From NCBI GenBank assembly GCA_037501455.1, contig CM074861.1, positions 96,573,001 through 96,637,000 of the forward strand: a DNA stretch of 64,000 nucleotides. Direction: 5' to 3'. Within the stretch, counting starts at the first letter, position 1; the number at the start of each line of letters is the position of its first letter. Shown here piece by piece: positions 25,701 to 36,647 of the stretch. Both the position numbers and the translations under genes were made by a program. The stretch is from Lantana camara. Lineage: Eukaryota; Streptophyta; Magnoliopsida; Lamiales; Verbenaceae. The notes beneath the pieces were generated by a model. It worked only from the letters and a program-made list of their open reading frames with translations, made no database searches and was not told the DNA's origin.

Positions 25701-26525
25701 GCTGTTCTGTTTCTTGGTGTGCAAAATGCCACATCGGTGCAACCAGTCGTTGCTGTTGAGAGAACAGTTTTTTACAGAGAACGAGCAGCCGGGATGTATT
25801 CGGCTTTGCCATATGCATTTGGACAAGTGAGTTCACCATCAAAAGTTCGCATGCTGTGCAACATATTTCTCTGGTAACAAAGTATTCTCACAAAATCAAC
25901 TGGTTGCAGGCTGTCGTTGAGCTACCTAATCTTCTTGTTCAGACGCTGATTTACGGCGTGATAGTGTATGCAATGATCGGATTCGAATGGACAGTAGCGA
26001 AGATCTTCTGGTACCTGTTTTTCATGTACTTCACCTTGCTCTACTTCACACTGTACGGCATGATGACGGTCGCAGTTACCCCGAATCACAACATTGCTGC
26101 TATAATCTCGTCGGCATTCTACGCATTCTGGAACCTTTTCTCCGGATTCATCGTTCCCAAAACAGTAAGTTTCGACCCTGAAAAGGAGTTCACATTCATA
26201 TAAATTCCATTACCAAGGGAAATGGCTTAACAATACTCTCTCCTCTCTCTCTCTCTCCCTGAAACAGAGAATACCGTTGTGGTGGAGATGGTACTACTAC
26301 GCGTGTCCCATCTCCTGGACGCTTTACGGGCTGGTAGCTTCGCAGTTCGGTGATGTGAAAGCAAAGCTCGAAAGCGGCGAAACAGTTGAAGAATTTGTCA
26401 GAGATTACTTCGACTTCAAACATGAATTCGTGGGCTATGTTGCTGTGATCATTGCTGGATTGTCTGTGCTCTTCGGCTTCATATTTGCCTTCTCCATAAG
26501 GGCGTTCAACTTCCAGAAAAGATGA
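19775..26525 (+). CDS. Full-size ABCG transporter, pleiotropic drug resistance (PDR) type
   Basis: ATP-driven exporter, normally plasma-membrane, of the plant PDR group (NBD1-TMD1-NBD2-TMD2). I count 24 exons and about 1,440 residues, a normal PDR length. NBD1: Walker [10 protein letters not shown] (exon about 20567-20651), signature GISGGQRKR (about 21321-21411), Walker B ALFMDEIS followed by the D-loop (about 21487-21787). TMD1: exons from 22242 to about 23256, with the PDR marker [17 protein letters not shown] (exon from about 22911). NBD2: Walker [10 protein letters not shown] (exon about 23737-24069), degenerate signature GLSTEQRKR and Walker [13 protein letters not shown] (about 24313-24603). 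TMD2 ends with the family C-terminus [12 protein letters not shown] (exon 26268-26525). Start at ATG 19775 (MEGGDIFR); an in-frame ATG at 19745 would add ten residues unlike the family. Two introns hold MITE-like elements. The nearest named group is the NtPDR1/ABCG36-39 type; the substrate cannot be inferred. Confidence 0.93.
24085..24240. mobile_element. MITE-like element in ABCG intron
   Basis: About 155 bp between exons ending near 24069 and starting near 24313. The left end (aaaattacaaaaaaaaccc) is the inverse of the right end (ggggctctttttgtaattgggt) with mismatches, and inner G-run/C-run segments also pair. No target duplication seen. Confidence 0.5.
25018..25284. mobile_element. MITE-like inverted-repeat element in ABCG intron, NAA50-intron family
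   Basis: About 267 bp. The left end (gagttttggcctaattacac) is the inverse of the right end (gtgtaattaggtacaact), and the next 40 bp also pair (tgagaaattacaaaaacgcc with gggaagtttttgcaatttt). Termini match the element at 6932-7206, so one family has entered introns of at least two genes here. Confidence 0.65.
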
Positions 26526-27458
26526 AACACCTCTGCCTATAAAGAACTGGATACTATATAGTAGAATAATGTACATTGTTAGAAAAAGTTGATTTTTTTT
26601 TCGTGTTCGTGTTCGTGTTCTCCGAGGTTCTTATTTTCCTGTGAAATATTATACTATTATACTATGTAATTCCAATACATAAGAGAATATTGAGCTTAAT
26701 CTTTCCTAGGCTTTTGTCTTGTGTGATGGTCTTTGCTTCTTTATGCATAATTATATCATATTGTTTCTGTATCATCGAGTTTGTATTCATACATCATATT
26801 AGGAAATATTCCCCAAATTCAAAGCATAAGTAAAAACATGGCTTAAAAACTCCAAATTTTGCTTTAAAATTAGTAAAATTTGATCTTCTAAACACTTCCC
26901 ACATGATAAAAAACATAAAAAGCATAAAAGTATTTCTTAGGAATTTGCATACAAGACCTACCTAACTATCTTTGTTCCTTCTAGATACTAATTTTCATAA
27001 ATATCAGTAGTTGACAGTCATTATTAACTAATTAGTCTAACCTTTTTTGTTTACTAAAAACAAATAATCATCACAGCTTCTAAAATAAGGCAATAAATCT
27101 TTCGTTAATAAACAAAGCTTTCAACACGCCCATATAATAATAAATAATACACCATAACAATATATAGATTAATCAATCAAGACCCACATGAAGAACATCT
27201 CTCTCGCCCTACATTGAAGTTAATCATGACATTAGTTTCAAATTTCTAGGACCTAGCCTGAGAAACAATTAGCAGAATACATAAAATGATAAAAACCTAA
27301 TTTGAAAAAGAAAAGAAAGAAAGTTGCCAAAATGCCGCATATGTTACACTTGGAAATTACATCCTCTCTCAACAACAAACAAGTAATCAAGATAAAAGAT
27401 TCAAGGGAGAAAAAGGGAAAGAGGACGGATTTAGGGAAAAAAACTTCAGTTACCATCC
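26526..27458. other. Convergent intergenic region between ABCG and PP2C
   Basis: 933 bp, AT-rich, holding the two facing 3' UTRs. A short GTGTTC triplication (about 26602-26620) and possible poly(A) signals (for example aataaat near 27088 and 27139) are visible. No gene. Confidence 0.55.
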
Positions 27459-30062
27459 TTAAATTTCCAAATTATCCAGGAAGCTCTGCAACTCCTTCAG
27501 CCCTTCAGCGGAGACGCTCCGGTGCACTCTTCCACGTGGAACAGCCAAGTTCGGCGGTGCCTGAGATTGGAAACACACAACCACCACCGATAAATTATCT
27601 CCACTTTTCCTCTTCAAAGCTTCGTCCACAAGATCCTTGCTACACATAATTGGATCATTGTGTTCTTGAAGCCTTCGTCGTGCAAAATCAACTGCATTTT
27701 GGGACATAAAGACATCCCAGAGCCCGTCGCAGCCTATGATTAGGAATTCATCTTCTTCTGTTAGTCTTGTGGTCATAAGTTCGGGTTCTGCACTAAGTGG
27801 CCCACCATCTCGACCTTTTAGACCTTCCATGTGCCAGTCTCCTAAAGCACGAGCAACGTTTAGTTGACCGTTTAGATAGCCATCATAGATGTAGCCGCCG
27901 GAAGCTTCAATTCGCATTCTTTCCTTCAAGCAAACTGGTTTGTGGTCTCTCGACATTTCTATGGCTTTGCCTCGGCGACAGAGCACTGCTCTGCAATCTC
28001 CAGCATTGGCCACCACCAGGGAGCTGTTTTGTGTTGAAATAAGAATATTCTTCTTTTAGCATTTTGCGTGGTGGAAATGAAAAGTGGATGATTATCTGTT
28101 TTAAGTAATAGGGATAACTGACCTTCCAATTATAATTGCTGCCAATGCAGTGGTACCAGATGCGAGATCTTCATCCGAGGAGCACGCTTCTGCAAAAGCA
28201 GTATCTGTCCGTAAAAATGCTGAGGGTATTACTCGTTCGATATTTTCTGGGAAATCCTCATCCTCAACAATGAGTCTTGGCAAATGGTAGCATGCAAACT
28301 CGGCAGCGTGCTTTCCTCCATGCCCATCAAAAACCTGACCAAGATCCATATACGTTAAACTGACTTTCATTCACAAATACAAATATACTACGATTGAAAT
28401 TTGAATGCTAATCTAACCAATAAACTAAAACCATTTCACCCTCTCAGCACGGGTAAGAGCCAGAAAAGTAATCAATATGGATGTGGCCACTGGCAAATTG
28501 ACAACTAAGCAACCTATGCAATCTAGACTCGTGCTTTGGAAAAAGATAAAATTGGTAATCTCATTCCCACCAAATGACAATCGAATTCTCCTCTTAACAT
28601 TTCTAGGACAAATATTTAATAACTGGATGAAATTCTCAAAGACATGTTTCAATACACAGATAACAACAAAGCTTAAAATTTCTTTACATCATTGGAATAA
28701 GCCCTGTTCCAAAAACATACTGTAAAGGATGGAAAACAAAGTTTTGGAAGGTATCCAGATGGACCAAACAAGAAAGGTTATAAACATAATCACCAACTGG
28801 CACCTATAATTCAAACAATTACTAAGGACAACTAATTACTAATCTAACAATCTTAGTACAAATAATCACACAAATGTACCTGGTAGTAGGAACAGTAAAA
28901 ACTAGGTAAAGTAGGGAAATAGTTACCCCATAAAATGCGCTAGGCCCTTTATTGGAGATATTTAGTCCATAATCATCCATCAAATTGTCAGCACAGACAT
29001 AGGCATCCTCCATGCTTGTGCGAGAACCAATATCCGTCCACACACCTGAGCGAAGTAGTGGCACATACTCGGTATCACCCACATTTCTGCTCAATCTGGG
29101 TTCAATTGGAAGATCTGAGGCCCTGACTTTCACCTGCTAAAGCTCTAGTCAAAATGCAATCCACGTTGGTGGAACTATAAATGTGCAAACTTGAGAATTT
29201 AAGTGAAACATAGAAACTAAACTACTCGTGCAAGTTGAAATCATAACTAGGGAAATATAAGTTCAGCTAAAATATATATAAGAAGTAAAGAAACCAAAAT
29301 AATTGACCAAAGAAGACAATTGAACCTTAATTTTTTTCTAGTTCATTCAGAAAACCCATGTTACTCGACAGGCATTTAAAACTACAATAACCAACTAATC
29401 GACAAAAGTAATCGCTCTGCTTCATCGCCAAATAAAAGCTCTCACATCTATTTCACTGACCATCATTCTTATTGGGAATCAGTACGAGACATGGAAGTTA
29501 GACAAAATTCCATTACTGAATTACATTATGTCATAAATACCAATTACAGCGAGCCATATAATTGCGTTACCAGATCAACAAAATTAAAAATTGGTGCAAC
29601 ATGCTCCAAGACAATAAGCTTAAGAAAGAAAATGTCGGTGTGAAATGTCTTAACATCATTTCCAGAATGCCAAAGCCCATTTCTCCCTTCAGCATCTTCC
29701 ATAACAGAAATGCAGTTCATTCAAGCAAGATTCCATAACCTCAATTTCAAAGTCATATCTCAAAAAACATAAAAAGGACAAATATAACCTCACACCAATA
29801 GCAATAATGCAACAATAGTAACTTAAATATCACCGCAAACAAAAACAAGAACGAAAAAGACACCGAATTTAACTAAAATTACCAAAGAGGGGTGACGAAC
29901 GAGGGACTTGGTACGCACAGGCGGCGCGTCGTCAGACTTCAAGCCGTGTCGGTAGGCACCTCGGCCTCCTACTGAGTTGGGAATCGGCGGCAGTCCGTCG
30001 TCGGAGCTGCACTTCTCCCTTCCACCATCCACATTGTCGATAATCACTCTACTGCCCTCCAT
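27459..30062 (-). CDS. Protein phosphatase 2C, DBP1-like
   Basis: Mg/Mn-dependent Ser/Thr phosphatase (PPM family). Four exons, 30062-29883, 29133-28927, 28334-28123 and 28023-27459, all in phase, giving 387 residues. Metal-binding and catalytic motifs in order: [11 protein letters not shown] (exon 2), [13 protein letters not shown] (exon 3 start), [21 protein letters not shown] (exon 4 start), [23 protein letters not shown] and [10 protein letters not shown]. All expected acidic metal ligands (ED, DG, DG, DN) are present. The C-terminal [22 protein letters not shown] is the tail typical of plant DBP1 (At2g25620) and its close relatives, which bind DNA or 14-3-3 proteins and act in defence responses. 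The start ATG 30062 ([10 protein letters not shown]) fits the family; an upstream in-frame ATG at 30074 adds only four residues. Tail to tail with the ABCG gene. Confidence 0.94.
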
Positions 30063-30381
30063 GACAAATCTCAACCATCACTCCTCCGGAGAATATATTT
30101 TCAAGCTTGCGATTCAAAAAACAAAGCAACAATCTTTAACCAACCAACGAAAAAACCTTCCAATTCCAACGTAATGGCGCTGCAAATTCCGGGCTTTACT
30201 GTAATATCAGCAACCCACTAGGGTTTCGATTTGGGAACTAGGGTTTTACGATGAAACAGCGTGGATATAGATACAGATTTGTGGCTATATAGAGATCTGA
30301 GAAAAAAAAAACTTAGAGAGAGAAAAAGAACGGCAGCGTTGAATTCTGCGTTTTGAGGAGTCGTGCCGTTGCGAGTTCCGC

Positions 30382-30398
30382 ATATATATATATATATA
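30382..30398. repeat. (AT)n microsatellite upstream of PP2C
   Basis: Short AT dinucleotide run about 320 bp upstream of the PP2C start, in its promoter region. Confidence 0.8.
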
Positions 30399-30546
30399 CG
30401 TTGGCGGGCGACGTGTACGCATCGCAACGGCGTCGTGTGACGTTTGGCGATAGACGTGTGTACTTTTTAAGCTGCATATTTTTTGCATGCACATTGCTTT
30501 TTTTAATTTATTTTAAAATTGTTTTACCGGCTGTTGAGGTTTTGAG

Positions 30547-30898
30547 TAGGGATGCAAACGAGCCGAGCCGGCTCGCGAGCCCCTTTTAGTTAGGCTCGTG
30601 GCTCGCGAGCCAGTATATTTAATTAAAAAAATAATATTTTAATTTTTATATATATAAATATTTTATTATTATATAATATTATATATATATTTATTGATTT
30701 TTATATAAAATTAATAAAAAAGTAATATTTTTATAATATATATTATTATATATAAAAATATATTAAATTATTTAAAAAAAACTAATTTTTAATTTAAAAT
30801 AATATAAATCCCATTTGGCTCGAGCGAGCCTCGAGTCTTGGTCGAGCCGAGCTCGAGCAACAAAAAAAAAGTCTCGGCTCGGCTCGTTTGCATCCCTA
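30547..30898. mobile_element. Non-autonomous hAT-type MITE with perfect 8 bp target duplication
   Basis: 352 bp. Terminal inverted repeats of 24 identical bases start TAGGGATGCAAACGAGCC at the left and end with the inverse (ggctcgtttgcatcccta) at the right. The flanks carry an exact 8 bp duplication, GTTTTGAG, at 30539-30546 and 30899-30906, the hAT signature. The interior is AT-rich with no ORF; subterminal GGCTCG/CGAGCC words repeat several times. Confidence 0.9.
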
Positions 30899-31089
30899 GT
30901 TTTGAGTTTGGTCACGTAGATGTAGGCCATTTATGATTTACACAATTATTAATTTGTTATTTATTGGTTTATATTGTTACACATAGTGCTACAATGTACC
31001 GTGTAGTTTGGATCATAAATATGTTTTATTTTGGTTACATTAATTAGGTAAGATAGTGAGGAGGTTTGGTGAAAAAAATCTCAAATTTA

Positions 31090-31186
31090 TGAGTTTTGTT
31101 AGGGCTGTCAATGGGGTGGATTTTAATTCGAATCCGATCCGATTTTTAACATATTCATCCGATAAGAAAATCCGATGGATCATACC
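31090..31186. repeat. Left half of a dispersed AT-rich repeat split by the Tat element
   Basis: From agggctgtcaatggggtgg to the Tat insertion point (TSD ATACC at 31182-31186). The right half resumes at 62670. Joined, the halves resemble the uninterrupted copy at 63856-64000. Confidence 0.7.
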
Positions 31187-31999
31187 TGATGGGGTCAAAA
31201 TACGATCGTCCCACGTTAGGACACGTGGCACCACCGAGATGATGACATCTGTCTCCCCAAGGTTGCACCCATCAGTGCACGAGCGTTAAGCCCAACGAGC
31301 GCAATCCTTCTGCAAGAGTTAAGCACAACAAGCGCTCTCACTCTCACGAGCGCCGCCCATACTGTATGACTGGCACACCCACGTGCCAAGGGAGCCCTCT
31401 TCGAGCGTCACACTCCCTCAGAGTGGCCTCCCCTCCTGGCTCGTTACTTGAACTGGAGCCTTCATTCCCCCCAGCGGATATCTTGGCTTCCAGTACTCCA
31501 GGTTGTCACGAGCGTGCTCTTAAGCCCTCGTTACCAACCACCCAAATGGCTCTCTGACACATCGTACATGCCCACGCACCTGCCACTGTTGCCTGCACCA
31601 ACTTTTGGCCGCTTTTGCAGAAGATTCCTCCTAGGTTTCTCTCTCATGACGCCACGTGTTAGGGCAACATTCGGCCAGGACCACTTGAGGCAAATGACCA
31701 AAGGGCCCTTGACCCTCAACTATAAATAGCTAAAGTCATCTTCTACACTGGTAAGCAATCTTCATCACTGAAACTGTTACTGAACCTACGTTTCTCCTTG
31801 ATACCTTGAACTGACTTGAGCGTCGGAGAGCCAAACTGGGTATCCCCCCAGTTCCCCCAGCTTGGCCTTCTGACTTTTATTGTGTTTGTCCCAACAGGTA
31901 GAACCCCCTTTACCTTCTCCGGCGAGTCTCCGACGGTTTCCCTCACAAAAACAAATCATAAAGTGATTGGATTCGGATCCTCACATTCTGAACCCATCA
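31187..31999 (+). repeat. 5' LTR of the Tat element
   Basis: 813 bp, TGATGGGG...CCCATCA. Against the 3' LTR I see five substitutions and one C-run indel. A TATA box (tataaata) lies at 31721-31728. Three CACGTG cores lie at 31223, 31380 and 31655, and the word CGAGCG occurs at least five times. Confidence 0.95.
31721..31728 (+). promoter_or_regulatory. TATA box of the Tat 5' LTR
   Basis: tataaata, about 535 bp into the LTR; the matching copy in the 3' LTR is near 62391. Transcript start would be about 30 bp downstream. Confidence 0.65.
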
Positions 32000-32003
32000 T
32001 TTT

Positions 32004-32020
32004 TGGCGCCGTCTGTGGGA
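32004..32020 (+). other. Primer binding site-like sequence of the Tat element
   Basis: TGGCGCCGTCTGTGGGA begins four bases after the 5' LTR end. It starts with the TGG complementary to a tRNA CCA end. I do not assign the tRNA: it differs from the tRNA-Asp type (TGGCGCCGTTGCCGGGG) found in many plant Gypsy elements. Confidence 0.7.
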
Positions 32021-32089
32021 AACCGGTTCTCCATCCCTTTCTTTCTTTCTGTTGGTAGAAGAGCAAGCACACTTGTACCCTTTCCAGTC

Positions 32090-32638
32090 ATGGTGGCTAC
32101 AAGGTCTGGAGCCGTAGGAGGGGGAGACCACACTTCTCCCGAGGTCAATATCGTTATTCCCCCAGCCTCTGCGGACGGAGGCCCACCGCTCACCGCCGTG
32201 GGTGGAGAGACGCTCCCCGCCACAGGAGTAACACCACAAGCAGAAGCTCCAGCTCCTCCGCCAACGCTGCCAGTTTCCGCCGCCGCTGGAGGAATCTCTC
32301 TCTCGGCCCCTCCCCATCTGCTGCAGAACTCATGGGTCCATCCCCAGGTGAATCCCGGGGTGCAGGGTTACATGATCCCCCCACCCGGATATACCCTCAC
32401 CCCGGCTGTTATGGTGCCGCCGGTCCAGCCATATCATGCTGGTCAGATCCAGCTCCTGGTGGTGATCCCCAGGGAGATTGAAGGAGTGGAGTTACCTCCA
32501 CTAACCACCCAGCAGTTGAGGGCTCTCTATGCCCAGTGTGAGGTTCAGGCGGCCCAGGGAGCATGGGAGAGGTTCCACTCCATGTACTTTCCCTTTGGGC
32601 AGGCCACTCAAGTTGCAGCCCCTTTGGGCGGACAATAA
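32090..32638 (+). pseudogene. Tat gag, N-terminal part, broken
   Basis: Starts MVATRSGAVGGGD and is Pro/Ala-rich. The frame stops at TAA (32636-32638). Reading on in the same frame gives plausible Gag-like sequence but meets a TAG near 32713 and then needs a frame change near 32825 to join the main gag frame. So the N-terminus of Gag is separated from the rest by two stops and a frameshift. The ATG at 31967 lies inside the LTR and is not the start. Confidence 0.75.
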
Positions 32639-32792
32639 AATTTTCCCCTCAGAGAAGCCCAGGCTGTCCTGAGGGCACAACCGCCGCCACCACCAGCCAG
32701 AGAAGCGCCCCAGTAGGAGGGCAACGAGCGTCCCTCCATGGGCAGGAATAAGGAGCCCATGGAACGAGTTAACGAGAACGAAGGGGACTCTC

Positions 32793-34672
32793 ATGTCTCC
32801 AGAAGGGGCTCTCAGGCAAGGGGACGTGAATCCTGACATCCTCGCGGCTGTGCAAGACCAGCTGCAGGGTTTAAAGGATATTGTGGGGCAGCTCTCACGA
32901 GGGCGATCAACTCAGATCTCCCCTAGTCGGGATGAACGGGTTGACGCCAGAAGCGCCCGTACCAAGGACCCCCCACCAAAGGTCCCCCACCGCAAGGAGC
33001 CGAAGGAAAACTTCGGCACATATGAGTACCACCCGTTGGCGAGGGGCTCGCCCCTCGTGGAGGAAGTTTTGATGGCCCAAGCAGGCATGGCCAAAATCCC
33101 CACTTCCATCAACCGATACGACGGGACGACTGATCCAGCTGAACACTTGGATCATTTTCTGCATCTCATGCACCTCTACGAGCATTCCAGCAACTATTGG
33201 GCGAAAGTCTTTGTCACTTCCTTGGTAGGAATGGCTCAGGAGTGGTACAAACGACTGCCGCCGCGCTCGATTCACTCATATGAAGAGCTGGCTCATGCTT
33301 TCCTCAACCACTTTAATTCTTTGAAAGCGCCAGTCACCGCACCTACTGCCCTTTACAACGTGGTGCAAGGCAAGAACGAATCTCTGCGCTCGTTCTTCGC
33401 CCGCTTCAACAAAGAAATCCTACAGGTGGAGAGGCCTTCTATGGATTTCTTGATCCCAGTGCTCTTTCAGGCTGTGGATCACAAGCAGTATGTGAGCAAG
33501 AAGTTTGCCGACGCCGTTGTAGAAAGGAGGTCAGGGACCCTCATGGCCTTAAGAGAGGTAGCCGAGCCGTTCTTCGCGCTCGAAGACATGTATGGGACGA
33601 ATGGTCCCCGGCATCACAGTCCAGCCAGGAACGAGCGACCCCATCACGAGCGGGGACGGGAGGTGGTAGTCAAGAAGGAGCGCCCTCAAGAGCGCAAAAG
33701 GTCGCCACCGCCCCCTCGTCGATTCGAGCGAGTCCCGCTCACCAGGCCGAATTCAGAAGTCTACAACCTCTTTGATAAAAAACTCTTTAAGAGACCCATC
33801 AAGATGAGGGAAACGGACTCGCTCAGGCGCTCGAGCAAATACTGCGCATTCCACAAGCAGAGGGGGCACGACACGGATGAGTGCCGCCAGTTGGAAGCTG
33901 AGATTCAGAGGCTCGTCGCAGGGGGCCACCTGAAGGAATTCGTCCGGATGCTCGAGCGTTACGATGAACACTGCAACGAGCGCGCTGGAGGAAGAAGGAG
34001 GAGTCCGTCCCGATCGAAGAGCCCAAGGGGTAGGGGACCCCCTGAAAGCAGCAGCCGCCGGGGCAGTAAAGGAAAAGCCCCTGAGCAAGAAAACGAACCT
34101 TTCGCAGTCATAAATATGATTGCAGGAGGCTCGTCAGGAGGGGATTCCAACACCTCCCGGCGGAGGTATGTCCGGAGCTACAACCAATGCCCAGCAGTGC
34201 CTAAACCCATCTACGCCATCCAGAGTTCAAGCGCTCAAAGGTCAAGAGAGAATGATGTAATAGGCTTCGATGATAGGGATTTAGAGCATATTGTAACACC
34301 CCATGGGGAGGGTATAACCTCCGATTGCCCCATGGTGGTTAGTGTAGATGTTCACAATCACATTGTAAAAAGGGTGTTGGTGGATAGTGGAAGCTCTGTT
34401 AATGTTTTGCCTTATTCTACATTTTTAAAGATGAAGGCTGACCTTCCGCTCGAGCCTCTCAAAACGGCCCTCATCGGCTTTGGAGGCTCAGAAGTTATCC
34501 CACGAGGGCAAATTCGCTTAGCTACTTCATTCGGCCGAGCCCCTCAGCGCAAGACACTCTTGGTAACATACGCGGTGGTGGAGATTGACATTCCTTATAA
34601 CATCATAATTGGGCGCCCTGCCCTCGTGGATTTCAAAGCCATCATCTCCACCTACCACCAGAAGATTAAATT
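32793..34672 (+). pseudogene. Tat gag-protease, interrupted by a Copia insertion
   Basis: Gag core (WYKRLPPRSIHSYEELAHAF, about residues 150-170, retrotrans_gag type), then an atypical CCHC-like knuckle (CAFHKQRGHDTDEC), a basic Arg/Ser-rich linker, and an aspartic protease with the active site VLVDSGSSVNVLP and the C-terminal IIIGRPAL flap. The frame ends at the Copia insertion point (34672) and resumes at 44796 in the same frame, so gag, protease and pol formed one reading frame before insertion. Confidence 0.9.
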
Positions 34673-36631
34673 TGTTGGAAAACACGAATCAGAAAGCAGC
34701 GGAATTTAAAAAATTTTCCCAACAAAAGGATCTAGGACTCGCAATCGTGTAACCAAATTCGTAAAGATAGAAAACTTACTTTTCTTTTATTCTTTCTTGA
34801 AGCGTTTCAAGCCACCCAAGAACGCTCTTCACGCGGCTTGATCCCCTCTCCTTAGTAAAGCTCGAATCTTCAAACTTCTAACTTGAAGTCTCTAGAGAAA
34901 GTCCACCAACTTGATCACAATCTAACTAGTAAGGATGCTAGTTCTCTAGTTAGTGTATAGGCTTAACCTAGGGTTTAATTTAATCTTGGAGAAAGGAAGG
35001 TGTTCAACACATGAACCAAAAAATTGTCAATTAGCTCTAAAGGGGAGCATGAGCTCCCCTATATATAGGAAAGGGGAGGGGCGGCCGAACCTAGTCCTTA
35101 TTGGACAAGGATTTGGTTCCTCTCTCTCCTATTACTTGATCATCAAGTATTTTCCAACTTTGACTTTGAATTCTAATTCTAGTCAACTTTTAAGAGAGCT
35201 AAAAATATCCAAACTATTTTTGGATAATTTTATACTTTATTTATTATAAAATAAATAACTTATTTTTATCTAATTAATTAATTCATAATTAATTAACTAG
35301 ATTATTTTCTCCAAAATTAGACTTTCTTTTTTAATTCAAAATTAAACCAAAGTCTATTAAATAATTAACTAATTAATTATTTAATATATATATATATATA
35401 ATATATATATATACACACGTGTGTGACACGTGTCACAGTGACACGTGTCACTCACGTGAGCCACACGTGTGATTTCACACGTGTGGAACCCTCTTGGCCC
35501 GATTAACTCGTTTAATCATTTTCAAGCCTCAACTCATGTAACCAAGTTGTTGTGTGTGACCCTCTAGGTTCTCAATTCAATTAGCAGTGACCCCAATTAA
35601 TTAATTCACTAATTAATTAATCAGTCCACAGATTAAACGACCATAGTCTAGCAACAGGTGTTTAACCCCTAGCTGAATTGGAATGTTCAGATTCGACAGA
35701 ACCTTTAAGTCATTGATTCATGTGAGATACAATCCTCCTACTTACTATCTCTCAACCAAGATCTAGGGCAAGAGAATAATCAGAACCCTAATAATCCGGT
35801 CTTAAAGCTAAGTGCATTTCATATCCATTTGATCTCAATCCAAGAAACCCTTTTCTTGATGTCTTGATCTACTGCCTTGGCCAAGGACTCCATATGGCAT
35901 ATGAATGACTTACACAATAAGAGATCACCTTGCAAATGCAAGTGTAGGTCCTATCTTGATTCTCATTCACTTTCATGAGTCACTTGTGCAGCCCCAGCAT
36001 AAGCCTTGAATCAGTTGTCTAAGGCGACACCCTTTAAAGCTTATACCTAAGACTACAGAGTTAACTCATAAAGTGACAAGGAACCTCAAGTCTAAGGATC
36101 AATTAATCACATCAATGACTCGTGAGATATTTCCTAATCTGGAAGTTTCCATTTCCTGAAATAGAAACTTCATTTCCCATTTAGGAATGTTCTCACACGG
36201 GGCACCTCAGTGAACTTACTTATTAAAGTAAGCACCCTCATGTATCACGCACGTATCAACTATACACTTTGCACCTCCATGAAACAAGGTGGTCCTTCTT
36301 AAGGGCGTGATTCCACAAGCAAGCCTTAGAGGAGTCAAGTTGACAGTCCCACTGTCTGTAGGACTCATCGGCTTGGAGTATTTTACTAATCATGACTTAT
36401 GTGATATAGGGCTCGTTTCATGAACCATTTCACCTAAATGGTAGAGTCCTAAAGTCATCAGGATTAGGGGAGTTCTCATACATGCACAGCTAAGGTAAAC
36501 GCATACCAAACAAGAGCATATAAAGAAGTGTTGCCTCAATTCGTTATTTTATTCAAAGATTGTCTGTGATTACAATAAGGAAAAGCACAAAGCGGATATA
36601 CAATCGGCTTTCTAGGGCACTATTCCTAACA
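34673..36631 (-). repeat. 3' LTR of the Copia element
   Basis: 1959 bp, TGTTGG...CTAACA as read on the plus strand. Contains a TATATATA (35060-35067), an 8 bp-arm palindrome ggggagcatgagctcccc directly beside it (35042-35059), an (AT)n run and a CACGTG cluster. Confidence 0.95.
35416..35483. promoter_or_regulatory. Cluster of six CACGTG cores in the Copia LTR
   Basis: Within 68 bp there are six CACGTG palindromes, most in the extended form ACACGTGT or GACACGTGTC. The same cluster is in the other LTR at 43580-43647. CACGTG is the G-box core bound by plant bZIP and bHLH factors. In element orientation it lies upstream of the TATA box, in U3. Confidence 0.8.
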
Positions 36632-36645
36632 ATCTCCCACTTGCC
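36632..36645 (-). other. Polypurine tract of the Copia element
   Basis: On the minus strand GGCAAGTGGGAGAT directly abuts the 3' LTR, where plus-strand DNA synthesis is primed. Confidence 0.8.
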
Positions 36646-36647
36646 CG

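Noticed and set aside
31967..32089. Upstream ATG for Tat gag at 31967
   Set aside because: It lies inside the 5' LTR and before the PBS. The ATG at 32090 after the PBS is the sensible start.
34953..35249. 98 aa ORF in the Copia LTR, repeated as 79 aa at 43176
   Set aside because: Length differs between the two LTRs because of a single-base indel near the start. There are no domain features and it lies in LTR noncoding DNA.
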